A stretch of 64,000 bases of DNA, from positions 992,001-1,056,000 of the forward strand of contig NZ_CP032543.1 in the NCBI RefSeq assembly GCF_003610995.1, read 5' to 3'. Positions within the stretch are counted from its first letter, which is position 1. The number at the start of each line of letters is the position of its first letter. Below, piece after piece: positions 54,774 through 63,876 of the stretch. A model generated the notes under the pieces. The model was not told the DNA's origin. It made no database searches and was given only the letters and a program-made list of their open reading frames with translations. Source of the stretch: Streptomyces griseus subsp. griseus. Lineage in GTDB: Bacteria; Actinomycetota; Actinomycetes; Streptomycetales; Streptomycetaceae. The position numbers and the translations under genes were made by a program.

Positions 54774-57700
54774 CTACTTCTCCGTCACTCCCGCCGCGTC
54801 GAACGTCGCCACCTCGTGCATCGCCCGGGCCGCGCTCTGCACGATCGGAAGCGCCAGCAGCGCGCCCGTGCCCTCGCCCAGGCGGAGGTCGAGGTCGACC
54901 AGGGGGCGCAGGCCCAGTTTGTTGAGGGCTGCCACGTGGCCGGGTTCCGCGCTGCGGTGGCCCGCGATGCAGGCGGCCAGGGCCTCGGGGGCGATGGCCC
55001 GGGCCACCAGGGCCGCTGCCCCCGCGCTCACGCCGTCCAGGATCACCGGCGTACGCAGAGAGGCTCCGCCGAGGAGGAAGCCCGCCATCGCGGCGTGCTC
55101 CAGGCCGCCGACCGCCGCGAGCACGCCGATCGGGTCGGACGCGTCCGGCTGGTGGAGGTCGAGTGCGCGGCGTACGACATCGACCTTGCGGGCGTGCATC
55201 TCGTCGTTGATGCCGGTCCCCCGGCCCGTCACCTCGGAGGCGTCGGTCCCGGTGTAGACGCAGATCAGCGCGGCCGACGCGGTGGTGTTGGCGATGCCCA
55301 TCTCACCCGTGAGCAGTGCCTTGTTGCCCGCCGCCACCAGGTCGCGGGCGGTCTCGATGCCCACCTCGATCGCCGCCAGCACCTCGTCCCGGGTGAGGGC
55401 GGGGCCCGTGGTGAAGTCCGACGTGCCCTTGCGCACCTTGCGGGGCAGCAGACCAGGGGTGGCGGGCAGGTCCGTGGCGACGCCGACGTCGACGACGCAG
55501 ACCTCCGCGCCGACCTGCGCGGCGAACGCGTTGCAGACGGCCCCGCCGCCCAGGAAGTTCGCCACCATCTGGGCGGTGACCTCCTGCGGCCACGCCGTGA
55601 CGCCCTGGGCGTGCACCCCGTGGTCACCGGCGAAGATCGCGACAGCCGCGGGCTCCGGGATCGGCGGCGGGCACATCCGGGAGAGACCGGACAGCTGCGC
55701 CGAGATGATCTCCAGCATGCCGAGCGCCCCGGCGGGCTTCGTCATCCGCTTCTGGCGCTCCCACGCCTCGCCGAGCGCCTTCGCGTCCAGCGGGCGGATG
55801 GCGGCGATGGTCTCCTGGAGCAGGTCGTGCGGCTCCTCGCCGGGGAGCGCGCGGCGGCCGTACGTCTCCTCGTGGACCACCCACGACAGCGGGCGGCGCT
55901 TGGACCAGCCCGCCTGGAGCAGCTCCGGCTCCTCGGGGAACTCGTCGACGTAACCGACACAGAGGTACGCCACGACTTCGAGGTGCTCCGGCAGACCCAG
56001 CGCCCGGACCATCTCGCGCTCGTCGAAGAAGCTGACCCAGCCGACGCCGAGACCCTCGGCGCGGGCCGCCAGCCACAGGTTCTCCACGGCGAGCGCCGAG
56101 GAGTACGGGGCCATCTGCGGCTGCGTGTGGCGGCCGAGGGTGTGCCGGCCGCCCCGGGTGGGGTCGGCGGTGACGACGATGTTGACCGGGGTGTCGAGGA
56201 TCGCCTCGATCTTCAGTTCCTTGAACTGCTTCGCCCGGCCCTTGGGGAGCGACTTGGCGTAGGCCTCGCGCTGACGCTGGGCCAGTTCGTGCATGGAGCG
56301 GCGGGTCTCGGCGGACCGGATCACCACGAAGTCCCAGGGCTGCGAGTGGCCGACGCTCGGCGCGGTGTGCGCGGCCTCCAGCACCCGGAGCAGGACCTCG
56401 TGCGGGATCGGGTCGCTGCGGAAGCCGTTGCGGATGTCCCGGCGCTCGCGCATGACCCGGAGCACCGCCTCGCGCTCGGCGTCGTCGTATCCGGGGGCGG
56501 GCGGGGTGAACGGCTCCTGCGGGGCCGCCTCCGCCGCGGGCCCGACCGGCTCCTCGTCCAGCTCCGGGGTCTCGATGACCTCGGGGCCGGTGCCGTCCTC
56601 GGCACTGCCGTGGGTGGTGTCCTGGGTGTCGGTCGCGGCTGCCTGCTCCGGCAGGGGGGCGGCGGGGGGCGGCTGTACGGGCTCCGGTTCCGGTTCGGGC
56701 GTGGTCGGGGCGGGCGCAGCCGCCACTGCCGGTACGGGGTCCGCCTCGGCGGGCACGGGGGCCTCCACGGGCTCCGGCGCGGGGGCCGGGGCCGGTTCAG
56801 CGGCCTCGGCCTGCTGCTGCACGGGAGCCTGGGGTTCCGGCACGGATGCGTCCACCGGGATGGACTGCGGTCCGGGCTCGGCCGGAGTATCGGCGGCCGG
56901 CTCCGTCGCCTCCACGGGCGTTTCGGCGGGCAGCTCCGCCGGGACCGCCGCTTCCGCCGGAGCCTCGGCCACAGCTTCCTGCTGCTCGGCGGCGACCGGC
57001 TCGGCCGGAGCCTCCTCGGCGGCGGGCACCGGGACGACCGTTTCTGCCGGGGCCGCCTGCTCCACCGGCTCGGGCTGCGGAACGACCTGCTCCGCCTCGA
57101 CCGTCGCCTCGGCCCGGACCGGCTGCTCCACGGGGAGCGAAGCGACCGTCCCGGCCGGAGCGGCCGTCTCCACCTGGACCGGAGCATCCTGCTGCTCGGC
57201 CTGAACCTGCTGCTCCGGCCCGGCAGCGACGACCTGCTCGGGGGCAACGACCTGCTCGGCCACGGCCACCGGCCCGGCAGGAGCCTCGGCCTCGACTGCC
57301 TCCTCGGGCCGCGGCGGCTGCGGAGCCGCCTGCTCGGGCTGGGCCGGAGCCTCCGGCGCGACCGGCTGCCCGTCCTCGACGGGAGCCGGCGCCTCCGGCT
57401 GGACCGGCGCCTCGGCCACGCCGACCGGCTCGGCCGCAACCGCGACCTCAGGCGCCACGGTCTCCACCGCCACCACCACCGGCTCCACGGCCTCGGCAGC
57501 CACCTCAGGCTCCACAACCGCGACCGGCACCGCCCCGACAGGGGACTCCACAGCCTCGGGAGCCTCCGGCTCGGCCGCAGGGGCCTCCGGCTGCGGCGGC
57601 GGACCCCAAGGGGACGCGCCCTGCGGCGGGATCTCGCCCAGCTGCGGGCCCGGCAGCACCGGGGCCTCTCCGGCCGGGGCCTGGACGAATTCGGGGGCGG

Positions 57701-58307
57701 TCACCGGCGGGCTCGCGTGGCGGGCCGGGGGCGCTGTCCTCACCGCTCCGGCGGGGCCCCGGTCGGCCAGCGAGCGGACCACGCCGCCCTGCGTCCCGCC
57801 GCCGTACGACGGGGCCTCGGCCGACGCCGGGCCCCGGTGCAGGGGGCGGCGGGCCGGGGCGGGTGCCTGTACGGGGGCGCCGACCTGGGCGGGCGTCTGG
57901 ACGGGAGCGGGGGCCGGGATCCGTACGCCGTTGAGGTCGACGGAGCCGGTGTCGCGGCCGCCGGACTCGTGCGTGCCGTGCTCCGCCTGGGCGGGGGCCT
58001 GGGCCTCCTGGCCCTGTGCGGGCAGCTGCGGCTGCGTCGCGTACTGCGGCTGCTGCTGGGCCTGGTACTGCTCCGCGGCCGGAGCCGGTGCGACGGTGGC
58101 CGCCTGCGGAGCTGCCGGGGGCTGCACCGTCTGCGGGTCGCTCCACGCCCCCTGGGAGGCCGGCATCAGCAGGAGGTCGTCGTCCTCGGGTGCGTGCTCG
58201 GAGGGGTCGAGGAAGGTGTACGCGTCCGGGGCGGGGATGCCCGGCTGCTCCACCATGCCTGCCTTCTCCGGCAGTCCCTCGCCCGGGATCTGGCCGGTGT
58301 CAGTCAT
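54774..58307 (-). CDS. cobT: BluB-CobT fusion with long disordered N-terminus
   Basis: A 1177-aa protein joining two consecutive steps of cobalamin lower-ligand synthesis. Residues 1-600 are Ala/Glu/Pro/Val-rich and probably disordered. Residues about 605-830 are a BluB-type flavin destructase (RRDIRNGFRSDPI, APSVGHSQPWDFVVIRS, GVGWVSFFDEREMVRALG) making 5,6-dimethylbenzimidazole from FMNH2. Residues about 837-1177 are CobT (RMTKPAGALGMLEIISAQ, AIFAGDHGVHAQGVTAWP, LTGEMGIANTTASAALI) attaching it to nicotinate mononucleotide. ATG 58307 has GAGGGG 5 nt upstream. The fusion hands the unstable intermediate from one active site to the next. Confidence 0.92.
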   Translation of the reverse strand: MTDTGQIPGEGLPEKAGMVEQPGIPAPDAYTFLDPSEHAPEDDDLLLMPASQGAWSDPQTVQPPAAPQAATVAPAPAAEQYQAQQQPQYATQPQLPAQGQEAQAPAQAEHGTHESGGRDTGSVDLNGVRIPAPAPVQTPAQVGAPVQAPAPARRPLHRGPASAEAPSYGGGTQGGVVRSLADRGPAGAVRTAPPARHASPPVTAPEFVQAPAGEAPVLPGPQLGEIPPQGASPWGPPPQPEAPAAEPEAPEAVESPVGAVPVAVVEPEVAAEAVEPVVVAVETVAPEVAVAAEPVGVAEAPVQPEAPAPVEDGQPVAPEAPAQPEQAAPQPPRPEEAVEAEAPAGPVAVAEQVVAPEQVVAAGPEQQVQAEQQDAPVQVETAAPAGTVASLPVEQPVRAEATVEAEQVVPQPEPVEQAAPAETVVPVPAAEEAPAEPVAAEQQEAVAEAPAEAAVPAELPAETPVEATEPAADTPAEPGPQSIPVDASVPEPQAPVQQQAEAAEPAPAPAPEPVEAPVPAEADPVPAVAAAPAPTTPEPEPEPVQPPPAAPLPEQAAATDTQDTTHGSAEDGTGPEVIETPELDEEPVGPAAEAAPQEPFTPPAPGYDDAEREAVLRVMRERRDIRNGFRSDPIPHEVLLRVLEAAHTAPSVGHSQPWDFVVIRSAETRRSMHELAQRQREAYAKSLPKGRAKQFKELKIEAILDTPVNIVVTADPTRGGRHTLGRHTQPQMAPYSSALAVENLWLAARAEGLGVGWVSFFDEREMVRALGLPEHLEVVAYLCVGYVDEFPEEPELLQAGWSKRRPLSWVVHEETYGRRALPGEEPHDLLQETIAAIRPLDAKALGEAWERQKRMTKPAGALGMLEIISAQLSGLSRMCPPPIPEPAAVAIFAGDHGVHAQGVTAWPQEVTAQMVANFLGGGAVCNAFAAQVGAEVCVVDVGVATDLPATPGLLPRKVRKGTSDFTTGPALTRDEVLAAIEVGIETARDLVAAGNKALLTGEMGIANTTASAALICVYTGTDASEVTGRGTGINDEMHARKVDVVRRALDLHQPDASDPIGVLAAVGGLEHAAMAGFLLGGASLRTPVILDGVSAGAAALVARAIAPEALAACIAGHRSAEPGHVAALNKLGLRPLVDLDLRLGEGTGALLALPIVQSAARAMHEVATFDAAGVTEK

Positions 58308-58642
58308 GCGTACCCCTCGCCCATCGTCAGTGCTCCTTCGGCCCTTCGCCCGGGACGCCGAGACCGCGGCACGCCGGTGCTCGTCATGGAGAACGAGCGG
58401 GCTCGCCGCGCGGCACGAAACGCCCGCGGACCTCTTCTTATTCTCGCGGCCGTTCGCCGCCGCGACAGGCGGTTCCGCCACGGCTCGCTGTGGACTGCGC
58501 CACGTCGCGCGTCCCCCGGTTGGCGCCGTACCACGGAGCGGACCAAAACAGTCCACTTTTCCGGACATTGACGAACGAAGCGACGAACGTCCGGGCGCGG
58601 TACAACAATCGGCCAGCCTACCTCCCGTACCGGGCGGAAAGG
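58308..58642. other. Intergenic region upstream of cobT
   Basis: 335 bp between cobL and cobT. I looked for a cobalamin riboswitch B12 box and found none. An inverted repeat GGACT-GTTTTG-GTCC (minus strand, near 58535-58552) could be an operator. An in-frame upstream extension of cobT to 58568 exists but looks non-coding. Confidence 0.4.
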
Positions 58643-59881
58643 TCAGGGGGAGACATCCGAACGCCGTGCGGAGAGCAGGAACACGACGGACCGTTCACGC
58701 TCGGTCCAGACCTCGGTGTCCAGGTCGACGGACTGGAGCAGCGAGCAGGCGACGGTGTAGCCGTTGCCGGTGAGGGCCGCGCCGAGGGCCTCGGCCTCGT
58801 CCCGGGTGGAGGCGTGCGTGACGATGCGCTCCGGGCGCCGGTCCACGACCGCCCGGACCACCGGGACACCGCCGCCCCCGACCCGTACGACATCGGGTTC
58901 GGGCAGCCGTTCCAGCACGTGCGGGGCCCGGCCGCAGACGATCTGGAGGGGGACGCCGAAGGCGCGGGCGGCGGCGTCCGTACGGGAGCAGGCTCCCGGA
59001 TCGGCGTCCACCGCGAGCACGGCCGCGCCGAAGCGCGCCGCTTCGACGGCCAGGGCGCCGCTGCCGCAGCCGATGTCCCAGACCAGGTCGCCGGTGCGGG
59101 GGCCGAGGATCGCGAGCTGGGCGGCGCGCAGGTTCGGGGACTCCCCCTCACCGGACTCCTGCATGCGTTCGGCGCCTGCCTCCCGGTAGGCCCCGGCGGG
59201 CAGGGCCCAGCCCCGGATGCCCTGGGGGCAGGCGGGTTCCCGGCCGGCGAACCAGGCGCCGGTGGCGGTGGTCTCGGGGCCGCCGCCGACGACGATGACG
59301 ACGTTGGGGTCGCGCCAGGTGTGGTCGGCGGCCTTGTCGGAGGTGAGGACGGTGACGCGTTCGCGGTCGGTGCCGAGCTCCTCGCAGATCACGAAGGTGC
59401 GGTGGACGCCCTCGAGGAGGAGGGCCAGTTCGGCGGGGCCCGCGCCGGGTGAGGTGAGGACGGCGACCTTGTGGTGGGCCCGGCAGACGTTGACCGCGCG
59501 GCGCAGGGTGCGGGGGTGGGCGACGACGATCTGGGCGTCGTCCCAGGGCATTCCGGCCCGGGCGAAGGCGGTGGCGACGGCCGAGACGGCGGGGACGACC
59601 TCGACTTCGAGGCCGTGTTCGGGGGCGCGCAAGGTACGGACGACGCCGAAAAAGCCGGGGTCGCCGTCGGCGAGGACGACGGCGCTGCCGCGGTGGCCGG
59701 CGATGCGGCGGGCGGCCAGGTCGACGCTGCCCAGCCGGATGCGTTCCGCGCTCTTGGGCACCTCGGGCAGGGCGAGGTGGTGGGCGGCGCCCGCGACGAG
59801 CGTGGCGGCCGAGAGTGCGGCCGTGGCCGCTCTGGTCAGTGGCGAGCCGTCCCAGCCGATCACCGTGACCCGGTCGGCCAT
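58643..59881 (-). CDS. cobL: Precorrin-6Y C5,15-methyltransferase (decarboxylating), CbiE-CbiT fusion
   Basis: A 412-aa enzyme of corrin synthesis. Residues about 1-215 are the CbiE-like tetrapyrrole methylase (VTVIGWDGSPLTRAATAAL, VLADGDPGFFGVVRTL, VVPAVSAVATAFARAGMPWD). Residues about 235-412 are the CbiT-like SAM methyltransferase/decarboxylase (GDLVWDIGCGSGALAVEAAR, LAVDADPGACSRTDAAARA). Together they methylate C5 and C15 and decarboxylate precorrin-6Y. Start GTG/ATG at 59881 (ADRVTVIGWDG). It belongs with cobA and cobT. Confidence 0.9.
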   Translation of the reverse strand: MADRVTVIGWDGSPLTRAATAALSAATLVAGAAHHLALPEVPKSAERIRLGSVDLAARRIAGHRGSAVVLADGDPGFFGVVRTLRAPEHGLEVEVVPAVSAVATAFARAGMPWDDAQIVVAHPRTLRRAVNVCRAHHKVAVLTSPGAGPAELALLLEGVHRTFVICEELGTDRERVTVLTSDKAADHTWRDPNVVIVVGGGPETTATGAWFAGREPACPQGIRGWALPAGAYREAGAERMQESGEGESPNLRAAQLAILGPRTGDLVWDIGCGSGALAVEAARFGAAVLAVDADPGACSRTDAAARAFGVPLQIVCGRAPHVLERLPEPDVVRVGGGGVPVVRAVVDRRPERIVTHASTRDEAEALGAALTGNGYTVACSLLQSVDLDTEVWTERERSVVFLLSARRSDVSP

Positions 59882-60010
59882 CGTCGTCTGTCTCCTGGGG
59901 TGTCGGAGGGGGCGGGATCTGCCCTGCGTGGCGGGCAGGGGTGAGAGTACCTGGTCCGGACCGGGGGCCGGCCGGGGGCCTCGGGCAAGGCGGCGGACGG
60001 GCCCGCCAGG

Positions 60011-60658
60011 TCACTTCCAGTCGTTGTACGTGCCGTAGCCGCCCGCGTCGGCCAGCTCCTCGGCGACGCCTTCGAGGTCCTCGGGGAGGAGCCCCCAGAC
60101 GATGAGGTCGGTACGGATGTCGGTCCAGCCGCCGTCGGTGCCGTTCTCGGTCCGGGTGCGGGCGATCCGGGCGTTGCGCAGGACGCCCTCGCTGATGCAG
60201 CCGAGCTTCTGCGCGACCTGCTGGGAGGCGGTGTTGTCGGCGGGGGTGCGCAGTTCGAGGCGTTCGAAGCCCTGGTCGCGGAAGAGCCATTCGGCGACCG
60301 CCAGCACGGCCTCGGTGGCGTAACCCTCGCCGCGCGCCCAGGGGGCGGTGATGTAGCGGACCTCGGCGGCCAGGGTGCGCCAGTCGGTGTTGAGGAGCTG
60401 GACGCTGCCGACGAGCCGCTGGGTGAGGAACTCGGTGACGGCGAGGGCGATGCCACGGCCCGAGGTGCGTTCCCCGGGGGCGATTCTGCGGACCCAGCGT
60501 TCGGCGTCGACCTGGGTGTAGGGGTGCGGTCCGTCGGTCCAGGCGGTGACCGCCTCGTCGTTCATCATCTCGATGTACGCGGGGATGTCGGCCATCTCGA
60601 AGGGGCGCATCACCAACCTGTCCGTGCTGATGGAGACGGACGGAAAGGTGGTAGTCAT
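60011..60658 (-). CDS. GNAT-family N-acetyltransferase (RimJ-like)
   Basis: A 215-aa acetyltransferase with the RimJ/RimL layout: ISTDRLVMRPFEMADIPAYI at the start, AAEVRYITAPWARGEGYATE carrying the acetyl-CoA loop (Arg/Gly-x-Gly), and RLELRTPADNTASQQVAQKL as motif B. The target is unknown (protein N-terminus or small amine). The ATG at 60658 has GGAG six bases upstream, preferred to upstream in-frame starts. Confidence 0.87.
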   Translation of the reverse strand: MTTTFPSVSISTDRLVMRPFEMADIPAYIEMMNDEAVTAWTDGPHPYTQVDAERWVRRIAPGERTSGRGIALAVTEFLTQRLVGSVQLLNTDWRTLAAEVRYITAPWARGEGYATEAVLAVAEWLFRDQGFERLELRTPADNTASQQVAQKLGCISEGVLRNARIARTRTENGTDGGWTDIRTDLIVWGLLPEDLEGVAEELADAGGYGTYNDWK

Positions 60659-60753
60659 GCGCAGCTCCATGCAGAAGACCGGGTAAAAGCGAAGACCGGG
60701 TAAAAGCACAGCATGCAGCATCGGGTCCCCGGTGCGCATGGGCGGGTCCGCAC

Positions 60754-60796
60754 GACGGAGCCCCGCGCCTTCAGGGGGAAGGGGCGGGGCTCCGTC
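60754..60796 (-). terminator. metQ terminator hairpin
   Basis: GACGGAGCCCCGC pairs perfectly (13 bp) with GCGGGGCTCCGTC around a 17-nt loop, 36 nt beyond the metQ stop. Confidence 0.7.
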
Positions 60797-60832
60797 GGTC
60801 AAGTTCCGGACCGGGGTCAGGACTTGGCGGGG

Positions 60833-61699
60833 TCAGGAGGTGGCCGGGGCGCCGAAGGCCGGGATGATGGAGCCCTTGTAGGTGTCCTCGATGAACTTCT
60901 TGACCTCGTCGGAGTTGAGGAGCTTGGCGAGCTTCTCGACGCGCGGGTCCTTCTCGTTGCCGGCCTTCACCGCGAGGAAGTTGGCGTACGGGTTGCCCTC
61001 GGCCTTCTCCAGCGCGAGCGAGTCCTTCGCCGGGGAGAGCTTGGCCTCCAGGGCGTAGTTGCCGTTGATGACGGCGGCGTCCACGTCGTTCAGGGCGCGG
61101 GGCACGGTGGCGGCCTCCAGCTCCTTGAACTCCAGGCCCTTCCTGTCGGTGATGTCGCTCAGCTTGGCGGAGGTGCCGACGCCGTCCTTGAGCGTGATCA
61201 GGCCGTTCTCGGCGAGCAGCTGGAGGGCGCGGCCGCCGTTGGTGGTGTCGTTGGGGACGGCGATGGTCTGGCCGGCCTTGATGTCCTTGAGGTCCTTGAT
61301 CTTCTTGGAGTAGAGACCGAGGGGCTCCAGGTGCACGTTGACGACCGGGACGATGGTGGTCTTGTTCTTCGCGTTGAAGTCGTCCAGGTAGGGCTTGTGC
61401 TGGAAGAAGTTGGCGTCGACCTGGCCGGACTGGGTGGCGGTGTTCGGCAGGACGTAGTCCGTGAACTCCTTGACTTCCAGCTTGAGGCCTTCCTTCTCCG
61501 CCAGGTTCTTCTTGACGAAGTTCAGGATGTCGGCGTGCGGCGTCGGGGACGCGGCGACGACCAGGGCCTTGGAGGTGTCGGCCTTGGCGCCGCTCTCGCT
61601 CTTGGAGGCCGGGTCGGAGTCCGTACCGCAGGCGCTGAGGCCCAGGGCGAGGGCGGCGGCGGAAGCGACAGCTGCGGTGATCTTGATGTTCTTGCGCAC
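60833..61699 (-). CDS. metQ: Methionine ABC transporter substrate-binding lipoprotein
   Basis: A 288-aa NlpA/MetQ lipoprotein. A basic N-terminus and hydrophobic segment lead to the lipobox LSAC (Cys about residue 24), after which the mature protein is tethered outside the membrane. MetQ motifs are ALVVAASPTPHADILNFVKK, TDYVLPNTATQSGQVDANFF, FQHKPYLDDF and VPNDTTNGGRALQLLAENGL. Binds D/L-methionine for MetNI. Start GTG 61699 gives a compact signal peptide. Last gene of metN-metI-metQ. Confidence 0.93.
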   Translation of the reverse strand: MRKNIKITAAVASAAALALGLSACGTDSDPASKSESGAKADTSKALVVAASPTPHADILNFVKKNLAEKEGLKLEVKEFTDYVLPNTATQSGQVDANFFQHKPYLDDFNAKNKTTIVPVVNVHLEPLGLYSKKIKDLKDIKAGQTIAVPNDTTNGGRALQLLAENGLITLKDGVGTSAKLSDITDRKGLEFKELEAATVPRALNDVDAAVINGNYALEAKLSPAKDSLALEKAEGNPYANFLAVKAGNEKDPRVEKLAKLLNSDEVKKFIEDTYKGSIIPAFGAPATS

Positions 61700-61781
61700 G
61701 AAAAGTGCCTCTTTCTCAACTGTGGTGGTGCGCCCGGACAAGGAGTTCGGGCTTGATGGGGACGGAAGGTTCGAGGGGCCT

Positions 61782-62452
61782 TCAGGAGGCGGTACGGCCG
61801 CGGCGGGCCAGCAGCCGGACGGTGACGTCGCCGATCAGCTGGATCACGGTGACGATGACGATCAGCAGCGCGACGGTGATCAGCATGAACTGGTTGTCGA
61901 AGCGCTGGAATCCGTAGGTGACGGCCTTGGAGCCGAGCCCTTCGCCGCCGACCGCGCCGGCCATCGCGGAGTAGCCGATGAGCACGATGAGGGTGGTGGT
62001 GACACCCGAGACGAGCGAGGGCAGGGCCTGCGGCAGGAGCACCTTGCGGACGATGGTGGGGTGGAGCCGCCCATCGACTGCACCGCCTCGACGAGCCCGT
62101 GGTCGACCTCGCGGATCGCGGTCTCGACGAGCCGGGCGAAGAACGGGATGGCGCCGACGGCGAGCGGGACGATCATCGCGGTGGGGCCGATGAAGGTGCC
62201 GACGACCCAGGTGGTGAAAGGGATCAGGGCGATCAGCAGGATGATGAACGGCAGCGAGCGGCCGATGTTCACGATGACGCCGATGACCTTGTTCACCGCG
62301 GTGTTCCGGAGCAGTCCCCCCTTGTCGGTGAGGACGAGCAGGACGCCGAGCGGCAGTCCGCCGATGACGGTGACCAGCGCCGACCAGAGCACCATGTAGA
62401 GGGTGTCGAAGGTGCCCTGGGTCAGGAGGGGCTGCATTTCGGACCAGGTCAC
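61782..62452 (-). CDS. metI: Methionine ABC transporter permease, interrupted by a -1 frameshift
   Basis: Membrane channel of the MetNIQ importer. The first frame starts at GTG 62452 (TWSEMQPLLTQGTFDTLYMV), covers three or four helices and reaches EAVQSMGGST. The rest (VLLPQALPSLVSGVTTTLIV ... IQLIGDVTVRLLARRGRTAS) is in another frame ending at 61782. A run of four Gs at 62058-62061 (plus strand) would need five to restore STPTIVRKVLLPQALP, which carries the EAA loop that docks on MetN. Corrected length 223 aa. The GTG overlaps the metN stop (GTGA). Confidence 0.88.
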
Positions 62453-63546
62453 TTGACGGCCTCCTTGGTGATCGCGGCGGGCGCCTGCTCGGGGACGGTC
62501 GTCGCGGCGCGGGCCCGGGGGCCGTTCTCGTCCTCGACGACCTCGGCCTGGAGGCCCTGCTCGCGCAGGAAGCCGATGGGGACGACGTTCTCCTCGAACC
62601 GGCCGGGCAGCTCGATGCGCATCCGGCCGATCTGCTTGCCGCCGACGGTGTCCATCGCGGCGCCGAGGATCGAGATGTCGATGTTGTACGTACGGGAGAG
62701 CTGGGAGATCACCGGCTGGGAGGCGGCCTCCCCGTGGAAGGTGACGTCCACGACCGTGCGGTCGGGTCCGGAGGCCCTCCCGCCGACCGGGAACAGCTCG
62801 CTCGCCAGCTCGGAGCCGGGGGTGGCGAGCAGTCCGCCGACCGTGCCGGACTCCACGATCCGGCCGCGCTGCATGAGGGCGGCGGAGTCGCAGATCGTCT
62901 TGACGACGTCCATCTCGTGGGTGATCAGCAGGATGGTCAGGCCGAGCTGCTGGTTGAGGTCGCGCAGCAGCTGGAGGATGGAGCGGGTGGTCTCGGGGTC
63001 GAGGGCGGAGGTCGCCTCGTCCGACAGCAGCACCTTGGGGTCGCCCGCCAGGGCGCGGGCTATGCCGACCCGCTGCTTCTGGCCGCCGGAGAGCTGCTTG
63101 GGGTAGGCCTTCGCCTTGTCGGCGAGGCCGACCAGGTCGAGGAGCTCCTTGGCCTTGCGGGTACGCTCCTGGCCGGAGACGCCGAGGATCTCCAGCGGGA
63201 GCTCGACGTTGTCCCGGACGGTGCGGGAGTCCAGCAGGTTGAAGTGCTGGAAGACCATGCCGATGCGGGTGCGGGCCGCGCGCAGCTCCGCGCTCGCCCG
63301 GCGGCCCCGCCCGGCGAGGGCGGTGAGGTCCTGGCCGGCCACGGTGACCGTGCCGGAGGTGGGCCGCTCCAGCAGGTTGACGCAGCGGATGAGGGAGGAC
63401 TTCCCGGCGCCGCTCTGTCCGATGACGCCGTATATCTCGCCCTCACGGACGTGGAGGTCGACTCCGTCGAGTGCGGTGACCTCACGGTCGCGCGACTGGT
63501 AGACCTTCGTGAGGCCCGTCGTGGTGATCACAGGGGTTTCCGTCAC
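62449..63546 (-). CDS. metN: Methionine ABC transporter ATP-binding protein
   Basis: A 365-aa ATPase that powers methionine import. Walker A IGQSGAGKSSLIR (about residues 40-52), Q-loop MVFQHFNLLDSRTV, signature QLSGGQKQRVGIARAL, Walker B KVLLSDEATSALDPET. A C-terminal NIL regulatory domain (VVDVTFHGEAASQPVISQLS) follows, which in MetN homologues binds methionine for trans-inhibition. I prefer GTG 63546 (TETPVITTTGLTKVYQ) over an upstream in-frame start at 63627. Confidence 0.93.
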   Translation of the reverse strand: MTETPVITTTGLTKVYQSRDREVTALDGVDLHVREGEIYGVIGQSGAGKSSLIRCVNLLERPTSGTVTVAGQDLTALAGRGRRASAELRAARTRIGMVFQHFNLLDSRTVRDNVELPLEILGVSGQERTRKAKELLDLVGLADKAKAYPKQLSGGQKQRVGIARALAGDPKVLLSDEATSALDPETTRSILQLLRDLNQQLGLTILLITHEMDVVKTICDSAALMQRGRIVESGTVGGLLATPGSELASELFPVGGRASGPDRTVVDVTFHGEAASQPVISQLSRTYNIDISILGAAMDTVGGKQIGRMRIELPGRFEENVVPIGFLREQGLQAEVVEDENGPRARAATTVPEQAPAAITKEAVK

Positions 63547-63750
63547 TGTCGAGTGCGCGGCGCGGGTGTCCGCCGGGCACGGGGCAAACGTCTGAAGAGA
63601 CTGGTTCGGGCTGGTCGGCCGGTTCACGTCTCAGCACGGCTGTGTACGGCGGTCGGCCGGGGCACAGCACATGCTCGGGCGGCTCGTTCCACAGCAGGCG
63701 AACGGCGCGGGCTCGGTCTCGCTTCGGGGCGTGAGACTCAGGCGGGGCCC

Positions 63751-63837
63751 TCAGAAGGCGCGCATTCGACACATACAACGAGCACCGGGCGTACTGATCG
63801 CCTCGGTCGCAAGGGTGCGGCTGCTCGTCGTGGTCAT
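63751..63837 (-). CDS. 28-aa Cys/Met leader peptide ORF upstream of metNIQ
   Basis: ATG 63837 to TGA 63751, with GGGG a few bases before the ATG. Residues 21-25 are Cys-Met-Cys-Arg-Met, written TGT ATG TGT CGA ATG. The cysteine codon TGT and CGA are unusual in such GC-rich genomes. The position about 200 nt before metN and its sulfur-amino-acid codons fit a ribosome-stalling leader controlling methionine uptake. This is inferred from composition only; no clear terminator/antiterminator pair is visible, only a weak GTCTC/GAGAC stem (63716-63737). Confidence 0.5.
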   Translation of the reverse strand: MTTTSSRTLATEAISTPGARCMCRMRAF

Positions 63838-63876
63838 GCGCCCCAGTAAAACAGACGTACGCCTCGGTACGAACTT

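Noticed and set aside
54561..58571. A 1336-codon plus-strand frame opposite cobT, and similar long antisense frames opposite relA, secD, thrS and others
   Set aside because: High GC makes long open frames opposite real genes. These lack start signals and family motifs, while the minus-strand frames encode recognisable enzymes.
58308..58642. A cobalamin riboswitch upstream of cobT
   Set aside because: No B12-box-like sequence on either strand and no fitting multi-arm fold.
63547..63750. A SAM-type riboswitch in the metNIQ leader
   Set aside because: None of the S-box conserved elements is visible. Only weak short stems and a short direct repeat (GGTCGGCCGG at about 63615 and 63650) are present.
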